Positions 1 through 8,658 of a stretch of 64,000 nucleotides of DNA are shown here, in pieces; the stretch's first letter is position 1, and each line of letters begins with the position of its first letter. The stretch is from contig NZ_VTHJ01000023.1 in assembly GCF_008386495.1 (NCBI RefSeq), positions 59,192 through 123,191 on the forward strand, in the 5' to 3' direction. The notes under the pieces were generated by a model. The model did no database searches, was not told the origin of the DNA, and saw only the letters and a list, made by a program, of their open reading frames with translations. The position numbers and the translations under genes were made by a program. The DNA is from Streptomyces tailanensis. GTDB lineage: Bacteria > Actinomycetota > Actinomycetes > Streptomycetales > Streptomycetaceae.

Positions 1-10
1 GGGGGCACCT

Positions 11-70
11 CCCGCTCGAGCGAAGCCGAGAGTGGGGGAGGGACGGGTAGGGGCGGCGGGGGCGAGAAAA
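11..70 (+). repeat. Dispersed repeat: shared 30-bp core plus G-rich block
   Basis: Positions 11-40 carry a 30-bp core that recurs at 42632-42661 (identical) and 49807-49836 (one change). Directly after it, 37-70 is a G-rich block whose reverse complement recurs at the other end of the window (63895-63930) with a 2-nt indel and one mismatch. Streptomyces genomes are known to carry many copies of such intergenic palindromic sequences. The left boundary lies outside the window. Confidence 0.7.
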
Positions 71-120
71 CCCCGCGCCACGCACCCCGTGTCCTCCAAA
101 ACTGGCCGTGCGTCCCCGGC

Positions 121-228
121 GCCTCCCGCAACGCCGCCGCACTGCGCGCACTCGGCCTGCCCGAGGACACCCTGCGCGGCGTACTGTCCGGCAACGCGGC
201 CGAGGTCTTCCCCGGCCTCGGCGTGTGA
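121..228 (+). pseudogene. 3' remnant of an amidohydrolase-like gene
   Basis: The frame ending with TGA at 226-228 encodes RNAAALRALGLPEDTLRG followed by VLSGNAAEVFPGLGV. The ending 'xxLxGNAAxxF' resembles the C-termini of metal-dependent amidohydrolases (TIM-barrel amidohydrolase superfamily). Upstream, the same frame is open but runs into the dispersed repeat at 11-70 and no longer looks like protein-coding family sequence, so the gene appears truncated or interrupted. Because the window starts here, an intact but divergent gene entering from the left cannot be excluded. It converges on the paaX-like gene. Confidence 0.4.
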
Positions 229-249
229 ACGTACGTCTTCGCCGCGACC

Positions 250-1128
250 TCAGTCCGCGCCGTGCGCCTCCGCCAGTTCCTCCCAGCGCCCGAGCGCGAC
301 CGGGTTCCATTCGGCGTGCCTGCCGTGGAAGAGGTCGGCCGCCTTGGTGCCGCTCCAGTTCGCGGGAAGCAGCTTCGGCGGCAGACACGGGTCGAGGAAG
401 GGGAAGCGGCGCCACTCGTGCACCAGCATGGTCTGCGCGTGCAGGACGGCGTCGCCATCGGCGGGATGCAGGCCGGTGAACTCGTCGATGAACTCCTCGT
501 AGCGGTCCTCCACCTCGCTGAGGTCCCAGGCGCGGGCCACCATGGCCGCCTCGCTGCCCACGGCGCCGTAGGTGGCGGTGAAGGACATCGCGTCGTCGGC
601 GAGCCCAAGTTCCTTGAGGACGCCGAGCGCCTCCGCCTCACGGTCGGCGTGGGGCGTGATCCACACGCCGGGCTCCGGAGAGCCGAAGCCGGCCCAGGCG
701 AGCCGGGTACGGACGCGGTGCCGCAGGTCCCGCCTGGCCTCCGGCACGGAGACCAGAACCACCAGCCAGGTGCCGTTCCAGGTGCGCTCGCCGCTGCCGA
801 AGTCATAGATACGCTGCGCTCCCTCGGTCAGCATCCGCCGCCCCGGCGGCGTGAGCGCCCAGCGCACCCGGCGGCCCACCCGCTCCGAGACCAGCCAGCC
901 CTCCGCCGCCGTCCGGGCGAGCGACTGGCGGGCCGACTTCTCCTCGACACCGAACATCGCCAGCGCCTCCACCAGCGCCGACGTCCACACCGGCCGGCCC
1001 TTCGGCAGTACGTACTCACCGAGCATGGTCATCAGCAGCGACCGCGCGCTGACGTCACCGAGTTCGCGGCGCCGGCTGACCACCGGCCGCGTGCTCCGGC
1101 CCGCTCCACGCGACGCACCGTCCACCAT
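250..1128 (-). CDS. PaaX family transcriptional regulator
   Basis: 292-residue protein matching PaaX-type repressors in length and layout. An N-terminal winged-helix segment (about residues 28-95, with SARSLLMTMLGEYVLP and the basic wing GRRVRWALTPPGRRML) is followed by the PaaX-like central and C-terminal domain, including ERTWNGTWLVVLVSVPE and a FPFLDPCLPPKLLPANW segment. PaaX in enteric bacteria responds to phenylacetyl-CoA, but in actinomycetes many paralogues have unknown ligands, so the effector is not assigned. The ATG at 1128 has a GGAGGG-type site upstream. It lies downstream of the APC permease on the same strand with a 183-bp gap, so it probably has its own promoter. An ACAA-TATC-TTGT inverted repeat at 1247-1258 is a possible operator. 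Confidence 0.85.
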   Translation of the reverse strand: MVDGASRGAGRSTRPVVSRRRELGDVSARSLLMTMLGEYVLPKGRPVWTSALVEALAMFGVEEKSARQSLARTAAEGWLVSERVGRRVRWALTPPGRRMLTEGAQRIYDFGSGERTWNGTWLVVLVSVPEARRDLRHRVRTRLAWAGFGSPEPGVWITPHADREAEALGVLKELGLADDAMSFTATYGAVGSEAAMVARAWDLSEVEDRYEEFIDEFTGLHPADGDAVLHAQTMLVHEWRRFPFLDPCLPPKLLPANWSGTKAADLFHGRHAEWNPVALGRWEELAEAHGAD

Positions 1129-1311
1129 GGTCGTTCACTTCCCTCCCTGACGGCCGATCCGTCGTCTCACGCCGTCAGGCGACACCGAGGCCATCAGCGT
1201 ATCCGGGGCGACCGCGCCCGAAAGCGCGCCCCCTCCCCCTCCTTACACAATATCTTGTCGTTCCGAGAAATCTCAGTAGAGTATTGCCGTCAGTGAGTGT
1301 GACCACGATGT

Positions 1312-2778
1312 TCAGTCGGTGGGCCGCACCCTGGCTCGCGTCAGTCGGGCAGCGACGACGCCGAGGACCAGCACCACCGGAACGGTGACCTGGAGCCATA
1401 CGGCCGTGGTGCGGTCGCCGCCGATGAGCGTGGTGAAGTTCGCGACGATCAACCAGATGGCACCGGCTATGCCCAGGGCGCCGAGGACGGGGGCGATCAG
1501 CGTGTTCCAGGGGCGGGTATCGGCGCCCGAGCGGCGGAAGAAGACGACCACCGAGACCGACGTCAGGAAGTAGAGCAGCATGATCCCCAGCACCGCGACG
1601 CCACTGAACCAGGAGAAGAGGGTCAGCACCGGGTCCTTGCCCAGGATCGCGAAGGGCATCACCAGCAGCACCGCGATCACGGTCTGCACGGTGCCGGCCG
1701 CCCAGGGCGAGTGACGGCGGTTGACGGCGGTCAGCGCGTGCGGCAGGAGCCCTTCGCGGCCGAGCGAGAACAGGTAGCGGTTGGCGGAGTTGTGGAACGC
1801 CAGGATGCCGGCGAAGAGGGAGGTGGCCAGCAGGATCGGCAGTACGTCGTTGACCCAGCCGCCGAACTGGGCGGCGATCGGCGCGAACACGAAGGCGGTG
1901 GCGTCCCCGCTCTCCAGCGCCTGACCCGCCTCGGTCGCGGCCTCGGACGCACCGTGGGCGGAGACCAGCATCCAGGAGGTGAAGGCGAAGAATCCGGTGA
2001 TCACCGCGACGGAGAGGTAGGTGGCCCGGGGGACGGTCCTGCGCGGCTCGCGGGCTTCCTCGCCGTAGATGGCGGTGGCCTCGAAGCCGAACATCGACGC
2101 CACGGCGAACATCAGCGCCACGCCAGGAGCGCCCTGGAGCGCGGCGGACGGCGAGAAGCTGTCGGTGAAGCCGAGCCCTTCGGGGCCGCCGCCCTTGAAG
2201 AAGGTCACCAGGGCGAAGACGATCAGGATGCTGAACTCCGCCAGCACGAACACGGCGAGGATCTTGGCGCCCATCTCGATGCCCGAGGCGCCGAGGACCT
2301 GGACGATCACCATCGTGACCAGGGTCCAGACCCACCACGCCACGTGGGCGCCGGTGTAGTGCTCGACCAGGCCGCTCACCGTGGCGCCGTACAGCCCGTA
2401 CATGGCGGCCTGGACGGCGCAGTAGGCGAAGAGCGCGACACCGGCGCCGCCGGAGCCCGCCGTGCGGCCGAGCCCCTTGCCGATATAGGTGTAGAAGGCG
2501 CCGGCGTCCACGACATGGCGGCCCATGGCGACGAAACCGACGGAGAACAGCAGGACCACGACGCCTGCCGCGAGGTAGGCGGCGGGAGCGCCGGCTCCGT
2601 TGCCGATGGTGACGGCGATGGGGACGGCGCCGGCGATGCCGGTCAGCGGCGCCTGCGCGGAGAGCACGAAGAAGAGGATGCCCAGGACGCCGAGAGAGTC
2701 GGGCTTGAGCCTGCCTGTCGTGGATGGTTCGGAAGCGGTCTCTGCGGCAACCGCTGTCTGACTGTCCACTCGAATCAC
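1312..2778 (-). CDS. APC family amino acid permease
   Basis: 488-residue integral membrane protein with about 12 hydrophobic segments and APC-superfamily hallmarks. These are the first helix LGILFFVLSAQAPLTGIAG, the conserved GFEATAIYGEEAREPRRTVPRA segment of helix 6, and the FHNSANRYLFSLGREGLLP loop typical of amino acid permeases. The substrate cannot be read from the sequence. The start used is GTG at 2778. A second GTG at 2769 has a better spaced AGGTGA site and may be the true start. The minus strand upstream carries TTGTCA at about 2860 as a possible -35. The paaX-like regulator follows on the same strand and may control it. Confidence 0.88.
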   Translation of the reverse strand: MIRVDSQTAVAAETASEPSTTGRLKPDSLGVLGILFFVLSAQAPLTGIAGAVPIAVTIGNGAGAPAAYLAAGVVVLLFSVGFVAMGRHVVDAGAFYTYIGKGLGRTAGSGGAGVALFAYCAVQAAMYGLYGATVSGLVEHYTGAHVAWWVWTLVTMVIVQVLGASGIEMGAKILAVFVLAEFSILIVFALVTFFKGGGPEGLGFTDSFSPSAALQGAPGVALMFAVASMFGFEATAIYGEEAREPRRTVPRATYLSVAVITGFFAFTSWMLVSAHGASEAATEAGQALESGDATAFVFAPIAAQFGGWVNDVLPILLATSLFAGILAFHNSANRYLFSLGREGLLPHALTAVNRRHSPWAAGTVQTVIAVLLVMPFAILGKDPVLTLFSWFSGVAVLGIMLLYFLTSVSVVVFFRRSGADTRPWNTLIAPVLGALGIAGAIWLIVANFTTLIGGDRTTAVWLQVTVPVVLVLGVVAARLTRARVRPTD

Positions 2779-2898
2779 CTGCCGGGAGCGGGGAGGGGCG
2801 GGAAGTTGTTTCGAGCCAAACGAGTTGCCTCATAGTGGTGGGGAACTATCCGTTTGACAAGGGGTGGGGCTGGGTTTTCCCGCCAGGTGGCCGATGAG

Positions 2899-2929
2899 AG
2901 AAGCCCCGGACGCCGGGTCCGGGGCTTCT
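2899..2929 (-). terminator. Hairpin terminator after the TetR gene
   Basis: AGAAGCCCCGGAC at 2899-2911 pairs perfectly with GTCCGGGGCTTCT at 2917-2929, a 13-bp stem with a 5-nt loop. It lies about 30 bp after the TetR stop codon, as expected for a factor-independent terminator of a GC-rich actinomycete. Confidence 0.8.
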
Positions 2930-2960
2930 TGTCGTACTGATGTCCGCGCTGGTCAGCGAT

Positions 2961-3575
2961 TCATTCGCCGCGGTTGCCGTCGGCCTCGAGGAGCCTCAGC
3001 AGGGCGCGCAGTTCCTCCAGTGCCGCGTCGGTGACGTCGGGCTCGCCGAGGACGAGCTGGTGCAGTACGAGGCCGTCCAGGGCTGCGAAGACCAGCCGGG
3101 TCAGCGCCCGGTCGGCGTCGGCGGGCAGCATGCGGCTCAGTTCGCGCTGGGTGGCGTCGAAGTACTCGTCGTACAGGGCGCGGATCTGCGGCAGCAGCTC
3201 CGGCCTGCGGCGGGACTCCAGCAGCAGTTCGTACTGGAACGCCTGGGTGTCCGGATCCGCCGTAACCATCTCGGAAAGCCGCGAGGAGAAGTCGGCGACC
3301 TTACCCGTCCCGGGTTCGAGCGCGCTGGTGTTCAGCGAGGTCCTGATGGTGTGGGCGAGTGTCTCCTCGATCAGGGCGTCGCGCGAGCCGAAGTGGTGGA
3401 CCACCAGCCCATGGGTGACCCCGGCCTCCTGTGCGACCGCCCGGTAGGTGAGCTTGCGCAGCCCGCCACGCGCCACCACCCGCACGGCGGCGTTCAACAG
3501 GGCCTCGCGCCCCTCCCCGTAGTGCACACGCTTGCGCGGCCGTCGGTTCTCGGAGGCGTCCGCGGGATCGGTCAT
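2961..3575 (-). CDS. TetR/AcrR family transcriptional regulator
   Basis: 204-residue protein. The N-terminal helix-turn-helix (about residues 22-68) reads GREALLNAAVRVVARGGLRK, then LTYRAVAQEAGVTHGLVVHH and FGSRDALI, the standard TetR domain. The C-terminal ligand/dimer domain ends with LVFAALDGLVLHQLVLGEPD, common in this family. I chose ATG 3575 because the longer open frame upstream is not TetR-like and runs into the next gene's tail. It lies 53 bp downstream of the GH63-like gene on the same strand, so co-transcription with the sugar operon is possible but unproven. The ligand is unknown. Confidence 0.85.
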   Translation of the reverse strand: MTDPADASENRRPRKRVHYGEGREALLNAAVRVVARGGLRKLTYRAVAQEAGVTHGLVVHHFGSRDALIEETLAHTIRTSLNTSALEPGTGKVADFSSRLSEMVTADPDTQAFQYELLLESRRRPELLPQIRALYDEYFDATQRELSRMLPADADRALTRLVFAALDGLVLHQLVLGEPDVTDAALEELRALLRLLEADGNRGE

Positions 3576-3628
3576 GACCGCGACCCTACCCTGCGCCCGC
3601 AGGCCACCGTCCTGGGCCTGGGGGCCGG

Positions 3629-5365
3629 TCAGTGGCTGCCTCGGCGCACGTGCGCTTCGGCGAGGAGGAGGTAACTGCTGGCGGTCCAGGTGTAGGCGCG
3701 GTCGCGCAGGCCCGTTCCGGTGAGGGCGTCGAAGTTCTCGGCGAAGCCGTGGTTTTCGCACAGGGCACGGAAGCGGGCGCTGATGTCGTCGGCCAGTCGG
3801 TGGTGGCCGGCACGGCGCAGGCCGTCCTCGATGAGGACGGTGGCGGGGGCCCAGATCGGACCGCGCCAGTAGCCGTCGGCGCGGTAGTGCGGCGAGGTGG
3901 TCAGTTCGGTGGCGAGTCCGTACGGGGTCAGATGGGCCTTGATGCGGTCGGCCAGCGCGCTGCTGACATCGCCGGGCAGGTGCTCGCCCAGCACGATGGG
4001 CATCAGGTCGAGGAGGCTGGAGCTGCTCCAGGTGTCCCCGGTGGCGACCGCGCGGGCGACGAACCTGTCACCGGTCCAGAGCTGGTCGAGCAGTGCCGCT
4101 TGGGTCTCCTCGGCTGCCCGCGTCCACCGATGGGCCTCCTCGGCCAGATGCAACTGTGTTGCCAGGGAGGCGAGTTCGCGCAGCTGAAGGACGAGAAACG
4201 CGGCCAGGTCGGCGGTGGCGACCACCCGCGCGGCGTCGAAGGTGGTGGCGTTGTCCCAGCCGCTGTCGTTGCCGTGCTGGTAGTGGGGCAGTTCCGCCCC
4301 GGAGGCTCGTCGCGCGGTGAGCCAGAAGTCCGTCCAGCGTTCCAGCCTCTCGTATGTATCGGCCAGTTCGGCTGGGCCAGGGGGCGTCGGCAACCGGTGG
4401 CGCAGGTGGCTGAAGGCCCAGCCGTGGATGGGCGGTTTGACGAAGTTGTACAGGACCTCGGAGTGGGTGACCGAGTCGGGCAGAGCGCCACCGGCGTCCT
4501 GATGGTCGAAGGGCAGAGCGAACTGGTCCAGGGCGAGTTCGGGACAACCCGGCGCCAGGGCAAGGGCGTTGAAGCAGTGGTCCCAGCTCCAGACCTTGTC
4601 CATCCAGTGCTTGGACATCAGCACGGCGGGCCGGGTGACCAGCCCCGCCGGGTGCACGGTCGCCGACCAGACGACGTACGCGGCGAGTTCGGCGGCCGGG
4701 GTCGCGGACGAGCGCCAGGGGGCCACCCTGTCGACGAAGTCCGCGAACGAGCTCTCCGCGGATCGTACGACGTCGTCGAAGCCCCTCGAAGACCCGTACG
4801 GCGGGCGAGCGGCGCCGAGTTCCTCGATCGCGATCTCCCAGGTCCCGTCCGGCTCCGCGGTCGTGACGAGACCGCGGTCGCCGCTGCCCAGTGCCTGGAC
4901 TCCGGCCGTGTCGGCGAGGGTGCCGGACAGCACGGTGACGCGGTAGCGGCGGCCTGTCTCGTACGACGTGAACACGTGCGCGCCGACGGCCGGGTCGTGG
5001 AAGAAGTACGTGCCGCTGAACGGGGTCAGGGTCCGCGCTGCGGCAAAGACGCCGATGCCCAGGCCGCTCCCCCGCAGACGTACGGTGTCCGGCGCCTCGT
5101 ACGCGAGGTCGACGCGTCCGCCCGCGCCGATCCAACTGAGCAGGCCGGGTCTCGCGTCCACGCGGGCCTCGGCCCGGTCGCCCGTCGACAGGTCCAGGGG
5201 CATCAGGCGCAGCACGGCGTGCATGCCGTTCTGGTGCGAGACGAGGTGGAGGTCCTCGGCGTATGTCTTCTCCGCCACCACGGGCGAGATGTCGAACCAG
5301 GAGCCGTGTGTGCTGAACGGGATGTCGTGGACGGAGAAGGCCGGGCCGGGTCGGGCGGCGGTCAT
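3629..5365 (-). CDS. GH63-like (MGH1-type) glycoside hydrolase
   Basis: 578-residue protein without a signal peptide, so probably cytoplasmic. Residues about 1-215 form a beta-sandwich-like region. Residues about 230-575 form an (alpha/alpha)6 barrel with motifs typical of GH63/trehalase-like and mannosylglycerate-hydrolase-type enzymes: VWSWDHCFNALALAPG, NDSGWDNATTFDA, GYWRGPIWAPATVLIEDGL and FAENFDALTG. The Asp and Glu residues in these motifs are the likely general acid and base. Substrate is unproven; its position as last gene of a sugar ABC operon suggests it cleaves the imported oligosaccharide. The ATG at 5365 is preferred because upstream residues in the frame belong to the preceding permease gene's antisense tail. 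Confidence 0.82.
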   Translation of the reverse strand: MTAARPGPAFSVHDIPFSTHGSWFDISPVVAEKTYAEDLHLVSHQNGMHAVLRLMPLDLSTGDRAEARVDARPGLLSWIGAGGRVDLAYEAPDTVRLRGSGLGIGVFAAARTLTPFSGTYFFHDPAVGAHVFTSYETGRRYRVTVLSGTLADTAGVQALGSGDRGLVTTAEPDGTWEIAIEELGAARPPYGSSRGFDDVVRSAESSFADFVDRVAPWRSSATPAAELAAYVVWSATVHPAGLVTRPAVLMSKHWMDKVWSWDHCFNALALAPGCPELALDQFALPFDHQDAGGALPDSVTHSEVLYNFVKPPIHGWAFSHLRHRLPTPPGPAELADTYERLERWTDFWLTARRASGAELPHYQHGNDSGWDNATTFDAARVVATADLAAFLVLQLRELASLATQLHLAEEAHRWTRAAEETQAALLDQLWTGDRFVARAVATGDTWSSSSLLDLMPIVLGEHLPGDVSSALADRIKAHLTPYGLATELTTSPHYRADGYWRGPIWAPATVLIEDGLRRAGHHRLADDISARFRALCENHGFAENFDALTGTGLRDRAYTWTASSYLLLAEAHVRRGSH

Positions 5366-5394
5366 GAAGCTGACTCGTTTCTCGGGCAGGGGAC

Positions 5395-5418
5395 ACCGGC
5401 CGGCTTCACGCGGCCGGT
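5395..5418 (-). other. Intergenic hairpin within the sugar operon
   Basis: ACCGGCCG (5395-5402) pairs with CGGCCGGT (5411-5418) around an 8-nt loop, in the 80-bp gap between the second permease and the GH63-like gene. It could be a processing or attenuation element that sets the ratio of transporter to enzyme. No U-tract is present. Confidence 0.4.
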
Positions 5419-5445
5419 CAGGTCGTGACGGGGGGGTGGGGGAGG

Positions 5446-6288
5446 TCAGTCCTTGACGGCACCGGCGGTGACGCCGGCGGCGACGTAGCGTTGGGCGAGG
5501 ACGAGGATGACCGCGGCCGGGAGTGAGGCCACCACGGCGGTGGCCATGATCGCGTTCCACTCCTGGTTGTTGTTGCCGATGTAGTGGTAGATGCCGAGGG
5601 TGATCGGCTCGTGGGCACCGCCGTTGACAAGGGTGCCGGCGAAGACGAAGTCGGACCAGGACCACAGGAACGCGAACAGCGACACCGTGACAACGGCGTT
5701 GCGGCTCATCGGCAGGACGACCGACCAGAAGGTGCGCAACGGTCCCGCGCCGTCCGTCTTCGCCGCCTGGAGCAGTTCGCCGGGTATGCCGGACATGAAC
5801 GCCGTGAAGATGAGTACGGCGAAGGGGACGGCCAGGGTGGAGTCGGCGACGATCAGGCCGGGGACGGACTGGAGCAGGCCGAGGCTGAGATAGATGGCGT
5901 AGAAGCCCATCGCCATGATGATGCCGGGAATCATCTGGGCGGCCAGCAGGACGAAGTTCAGGATGCCGCCGCCGCGCGGGCGGAGCTTGGCGAGCGCGTA
6001 GCCGGCAGGGGCGGCGAGGGCCACGGTCAGCGCGACCGTGCCCAGGCCGATGACGAGACTGGTGGCCAGGTAGGGCAACTGCTCGTCGAGGACCCTGCGA
6101 TAGCCGTCCAGCGTACCCTGGGCGGGGAACAGGTCGGGCGGGCTCTTGCGCATGTCCCGCTCAGGCGTGAAGGACACGTTCAGCATCCAGTAGACCGGGA
6201 AGAGCATGACCGCGGTCAGCAGCAGACCGATGGCCGTCTTCCACCACGTACGGCTGGGGCTTCGGTTCGTGAGGTTCATGGGGTTCAT
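5446..6288 (-). CDS. Carbohydrate ABC transporter permease (MalG type)
   Basis: 280-residue inner-membrane protein with six hydrophobic segments. It has the binding-protein-dependent transport signature EAA-loop region around ELLQAAKTDGAGPLRTFWSV, and the short cytoplasmic N-terminus and F(P/T)PERD loop of MalG-type (CUT1) subunits. The ATG at 6288 overlaps the stop of the upstream permease as ATGA, so the two are translationally coupled. Alternative Met codons lie 9 bp downstream. It works with the MalF-type subunit and the binding lipoprotein. No ATPase gene is present in the cluster, so a shared MsiK-type ATPase elsewhere is likely, as is usual in Streptomyces. Confidence 0.92.
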   Translation of the reverse strand: MNPMNLTNRSPSRTWWKTAIGLLLTAVMLFPVYWMLNVSFTPERDMRKSPPDLFPAQGTLDGYRRVLDEQLPYLATSLVIGLGTVALTVALAAPAGYALAKLRPRGGGILNFVLLAAQMIPGIIMAMGFYAIYLSLGLLQSVPGLIVADSTLAVPFAVLIFTAFMSGIPGELLQAAKTDGAGPLRTFWSVVLPMSRNAVVTVSLFAFLWSWSDFVFAGTLVNGGAHEPITLGIYHYIGNNNQEWNAIMATAVVASLPAAVILVLAQRYVAAGVTAGAVKD

Positions 6289-7256
6289 GACAGCGCCTGC
6301 TTCCGCTGGACCCGGACGTAGATGAGGCCGAACACCAGGGCGGCGACCACGAGCAGGTTGCCGACGGCCGCGCCCGGGCCGAAGGCGGGCAGCAGGTTGC
6401 CGAAGCCGAGTTGGTAGGACCAGGTGGCGAAGGTCGTGGACGAGTCTGCCGGACCACCCTTGGTCATGATCCAGATGATGTCGAAGACCTTGAGCGTGTA
6501 GACGAGGCCCAGCAGCAGGGTGATCGCGGACACCGGACGCAGCAGCGGGAAGGTGACGCGCCAGAAGCGCTGCCAGGCGTTCGCCCCGTCGAGGGCCGCC
6601 GCCTCGTACAGGCTCGCAGGGATGGACTGCAGGCCGCTGTAGAGCACGACCAGGTTGAACGGGACGCCGATCCAGATGTTCGCGATGATCACCGAGGTCA
6701 GCGACCAGGACGGCGAGGTCAGCCAGTTCACCGGCCCGACACCGACAGCGCTCAACAAGGCGTTCACCACACCGGAGTCGCTGTTGAGCATCCACGACCA
6801 GGTGGACGCCGACACGATCAGCGGCAGCAGCCAGGGCACCAGGAACAGGGCCCGCAGGGTGGCCGAGAGCCGGAAGTGCTGGTTGAAGAAGACCGCGAGG
6901 GCCAGGCCGATGGCGTACTGGAAGACCAGGCACACGGCGGTGAACACCACGGTGTGGAGCAGGGCGGGGACGAAGGTCGGGTCGTCAAGGACGGTCCGGT
7001 AGTTCTCCAGGCCGGTGAACGGCGCGTCGCCCTGGACGAAGGAGCGGACGGTGTAGTCGCGCAGGCTCAGGTCGATGTTGCGGTAGAGCGGATAGGCGTA
7101 GAAGAGGGCGAGGTAGAGGGTCACCGGGGCGAGGAAGGCCCAGGCGGCCCACTGCTGGGAGGTGGGCCGGCGCCGTGCCGGGGGCGGTGCGGTGGCGGCC
7201 GCGCCGCTGGGTTCGGGCACGGGCCGACGGTGCGGCACTTGTGTCGTGTGGCTCAT
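6285..7256 (-). CDS. Carbohydrate ABC transporter permease (MalF type)
   Basis: 323-residue inner-membrane protein. A Pro/Arg-rich cytoplasmic head (about residues 1-35) precedes six membrane segments. The EAA-loop LYEAAALDGANAWQRFWRVT contacts the ATPase in this family, and the periplasmic region begins with GLENYRTVLDDPTF, typical of CUT1 MalF/UgpA proteins. ATG 7256 lies 20 bp after the binding-protein stop, and the gene ends in an ATGA overlap with its partner permease. Substrate is inferred to be an oligosaccharide released by the divergent secreted hydrolase. Confidence 0.92.
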   Translation of the reverse strand: MSHTTQVPHRRPVPEPSGAAATAPPPARRRPTSQQWAAWAFLAPVTLYLALFYAYPLYRNIDLSLRDYTVRSFVQGDAPFTGLENYRTVLDDPTFVPALLHTVVFTAVCLVFQYAIGLALAVFFNQHFRLSATLRALFLVPWLLPLIVSASTWSWMLNSDSGVVNALLSAVGVGPVNWLTSPSWSLTSVIIANIWIGVPFNLVVLYSGLQSIPASLYEAAALDGANAWQRFWRVTFPLLRPVSAITLLLGLVYTLKVFDIIWIMTKGGPADSSTTFATWSYQLGFGNLLPAFGPGAAVGNLLVVAALVFGLIYVRVQRKQALS

Positions 7257-7276
7257 CAACGGGCCCTGAATTGCCG

Positions 7277-8521
7277 TCACTTGACGGCGGACTGGGCTGC
7301 GGTCAGCGCGTCCTTCGGGGACTTCGAGCCGCTGAGCGAGGACTGAACGGCCTTCCACAACTGCTCGGAGATCTTCGGGTACTTGGTGCCCAGGTCGTCG
7401 CTGGTGCGCCCCTTGGCCGCCTTGACCGCGTCGACCCAGGGCTTCAACTCGGCGTTCGTCGCCACCTGCTTGTCCTGGACCTCGCTGGTGGGGGCCACGT
7501 AGGAGAGGGTGGTGTCGGTGTCGTACAGGTTCTGGGCGCTGGTCAGGCAGGCCGCCAGCTTCTGAGAGGTGGCGTAGCGGTCGGTGTCGCCCTGGACCGG
7601 GATGGTGACGAACTCGCCGCCGGTCGGGGCGGCCGCGTTGCCGCCGGAAACGCCGGGGACGGGAAGGACGCCGTACTCGAACCCCGCCTTCTCGGCGTTG
7701 GCGAGTTGCCAGGTGCCGTTCTCGCTGAAGGCGTAGTCACCGCTCGCGAACTCCTGCCAGCTGGTGGTCTGGGTGTTGTTGAGCACCGAGTTCGGGGCGT
7801 AGCCCTTGTCCAGCCAGTCCTTCCAGAGCGACAGCGCGGAGACGGCCTCGGCGGAGTCGAGTTCGGTCAGCTCGGCGCCCGCGCCCCAGAACCACGGCAG
7901 GAACTGGAAGCTGCCCTCCTCGGTGCCGATCGCGGAGAACGTGATGCCCTTCTTGCCCGCCTTCTTGACCTTCTCCAGCGCCGCCGTCAGTGACTTCCAG
8001 TCCTTGACCGAGTCGATGTCCACCCCGGCTTCATTCAGCACGTCCTTGTTGTAGTAGAGGGCGAGGGTGTTGGCGCCGATCGGCGTGCCGTACGTCTTGC
8101 CGCCCGACTGGCCGGCCGCGAGGAGGTTGGGGTCCACCTTCGAGGTGTCCAGCTCGTTGTCGTCGGTCGTGGTGAGCACGCCCGCCTCGGCCAGGGTCGA
8201 CACCACCGGGTTGTCGACGATGAGGACGTCCGCGGAGTTGTCCTGCTGCGCCGCCAGCAGCGCCTTGTTGGACAGGTCACTGGTGTCGAAGGCGGTCCGC
8301 TTGATCTTCACGCCGGCCTCGGTGCCGCAGCCGTCCAGCAGCTTCGCCCAGGCCGAGCTCTTGTCGAACTGCGGGTACGGGTCCCAGATGGCGTACGTGC
8401 CGCTGTCCTCGCCCTGGGCGCCGGTGCTGCCCGAGCCGCCGCATGCGGTGGCACTGGTGACGACGGCCAGAGCGGTCAGGGCTGCGGTGGTCAGACGGCG
8501 CCGTCTGGAGAAGCTGTTCAT
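7277..8521 (-). CDS. Sugar ABC transporter substrate-binding lipoprotein
   Basis: 414-residue family-1 extracellular solute-binding protein. The signal peptide has a basic SRRRRL start, a hydrophobic core and a lipobox-like SATAC with Cys27 as the predicted lipidated residue. The mature part shows typical CUT1 binding-protein features, such as AIWDPYPQFDKSSAWAKLLD near the N-terminus, GTPIGANTLALYYNKDVLNE, and WQEFASGDYAFSENGTWQLA in the ligand region. It is first in the transporter operon and 137 bp downstream of lacI on the same strand. An inverted repeat (CAGGGG 8631-8636, CCCCTG 8645-8650) sits in that gap. The sugar is unknown. Confidence 0.9.
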   Translation of the reverse strand: MNSFSRRRRLTTAALTALAVVTSATACGGSGSTGAQGEDSGTYAIWDPYPQFDKSSAWAKLLDGCGTEAGVKIKRTAFDTSDLSNKALLAAQQDNSADVLIVDNPVVSTLAEAGVLTTTDDNELDTSKVDPNLLAAGQSGGKTYGTPIGANTLALYYNKDVLNEAGVDIDSVKDWKSLTAALEKVKKAGKKGITFSAIGTEEGSFQFLPWFWGAGAELTELDSAEAVSALSLWKDWLDKGYAPNSVLNNTQTTSWQEFASGDYAFSENGTWQLANAEKAGFEYGVLPVPGVSGGNAAAPTGGEFVTIPVQGDTDRYATSQKLAACLTSAQNLYDTDTTLSYVAPTSEVQDKQVATNAELKPWVDAVKAAKGRTSDDLGTKYPKISEQLWKAVQSSLSGSKSPKDALTAAQSAVK

Positions 8522-8658
8522 GGTGGGATCCTTTGTTTCCGGAATGCGGGTGCCGAGGGCAGGGGTTTACTGAAGGCGGGCACGGCGAACGACACCGATG
8601 TGCGGTTCGAACGTCGGTGGGGTGAGGCAGCAGGGGCGAGGTTTCCCCTGCGGTGCGG

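Noticed and set aside
8601..8616. Possible fifth LacI operator before the ABC transporter genes
   Set aside because: The sequence has GTTCGAAC symmetry but not the ACCGGT centre of the four matching sites.
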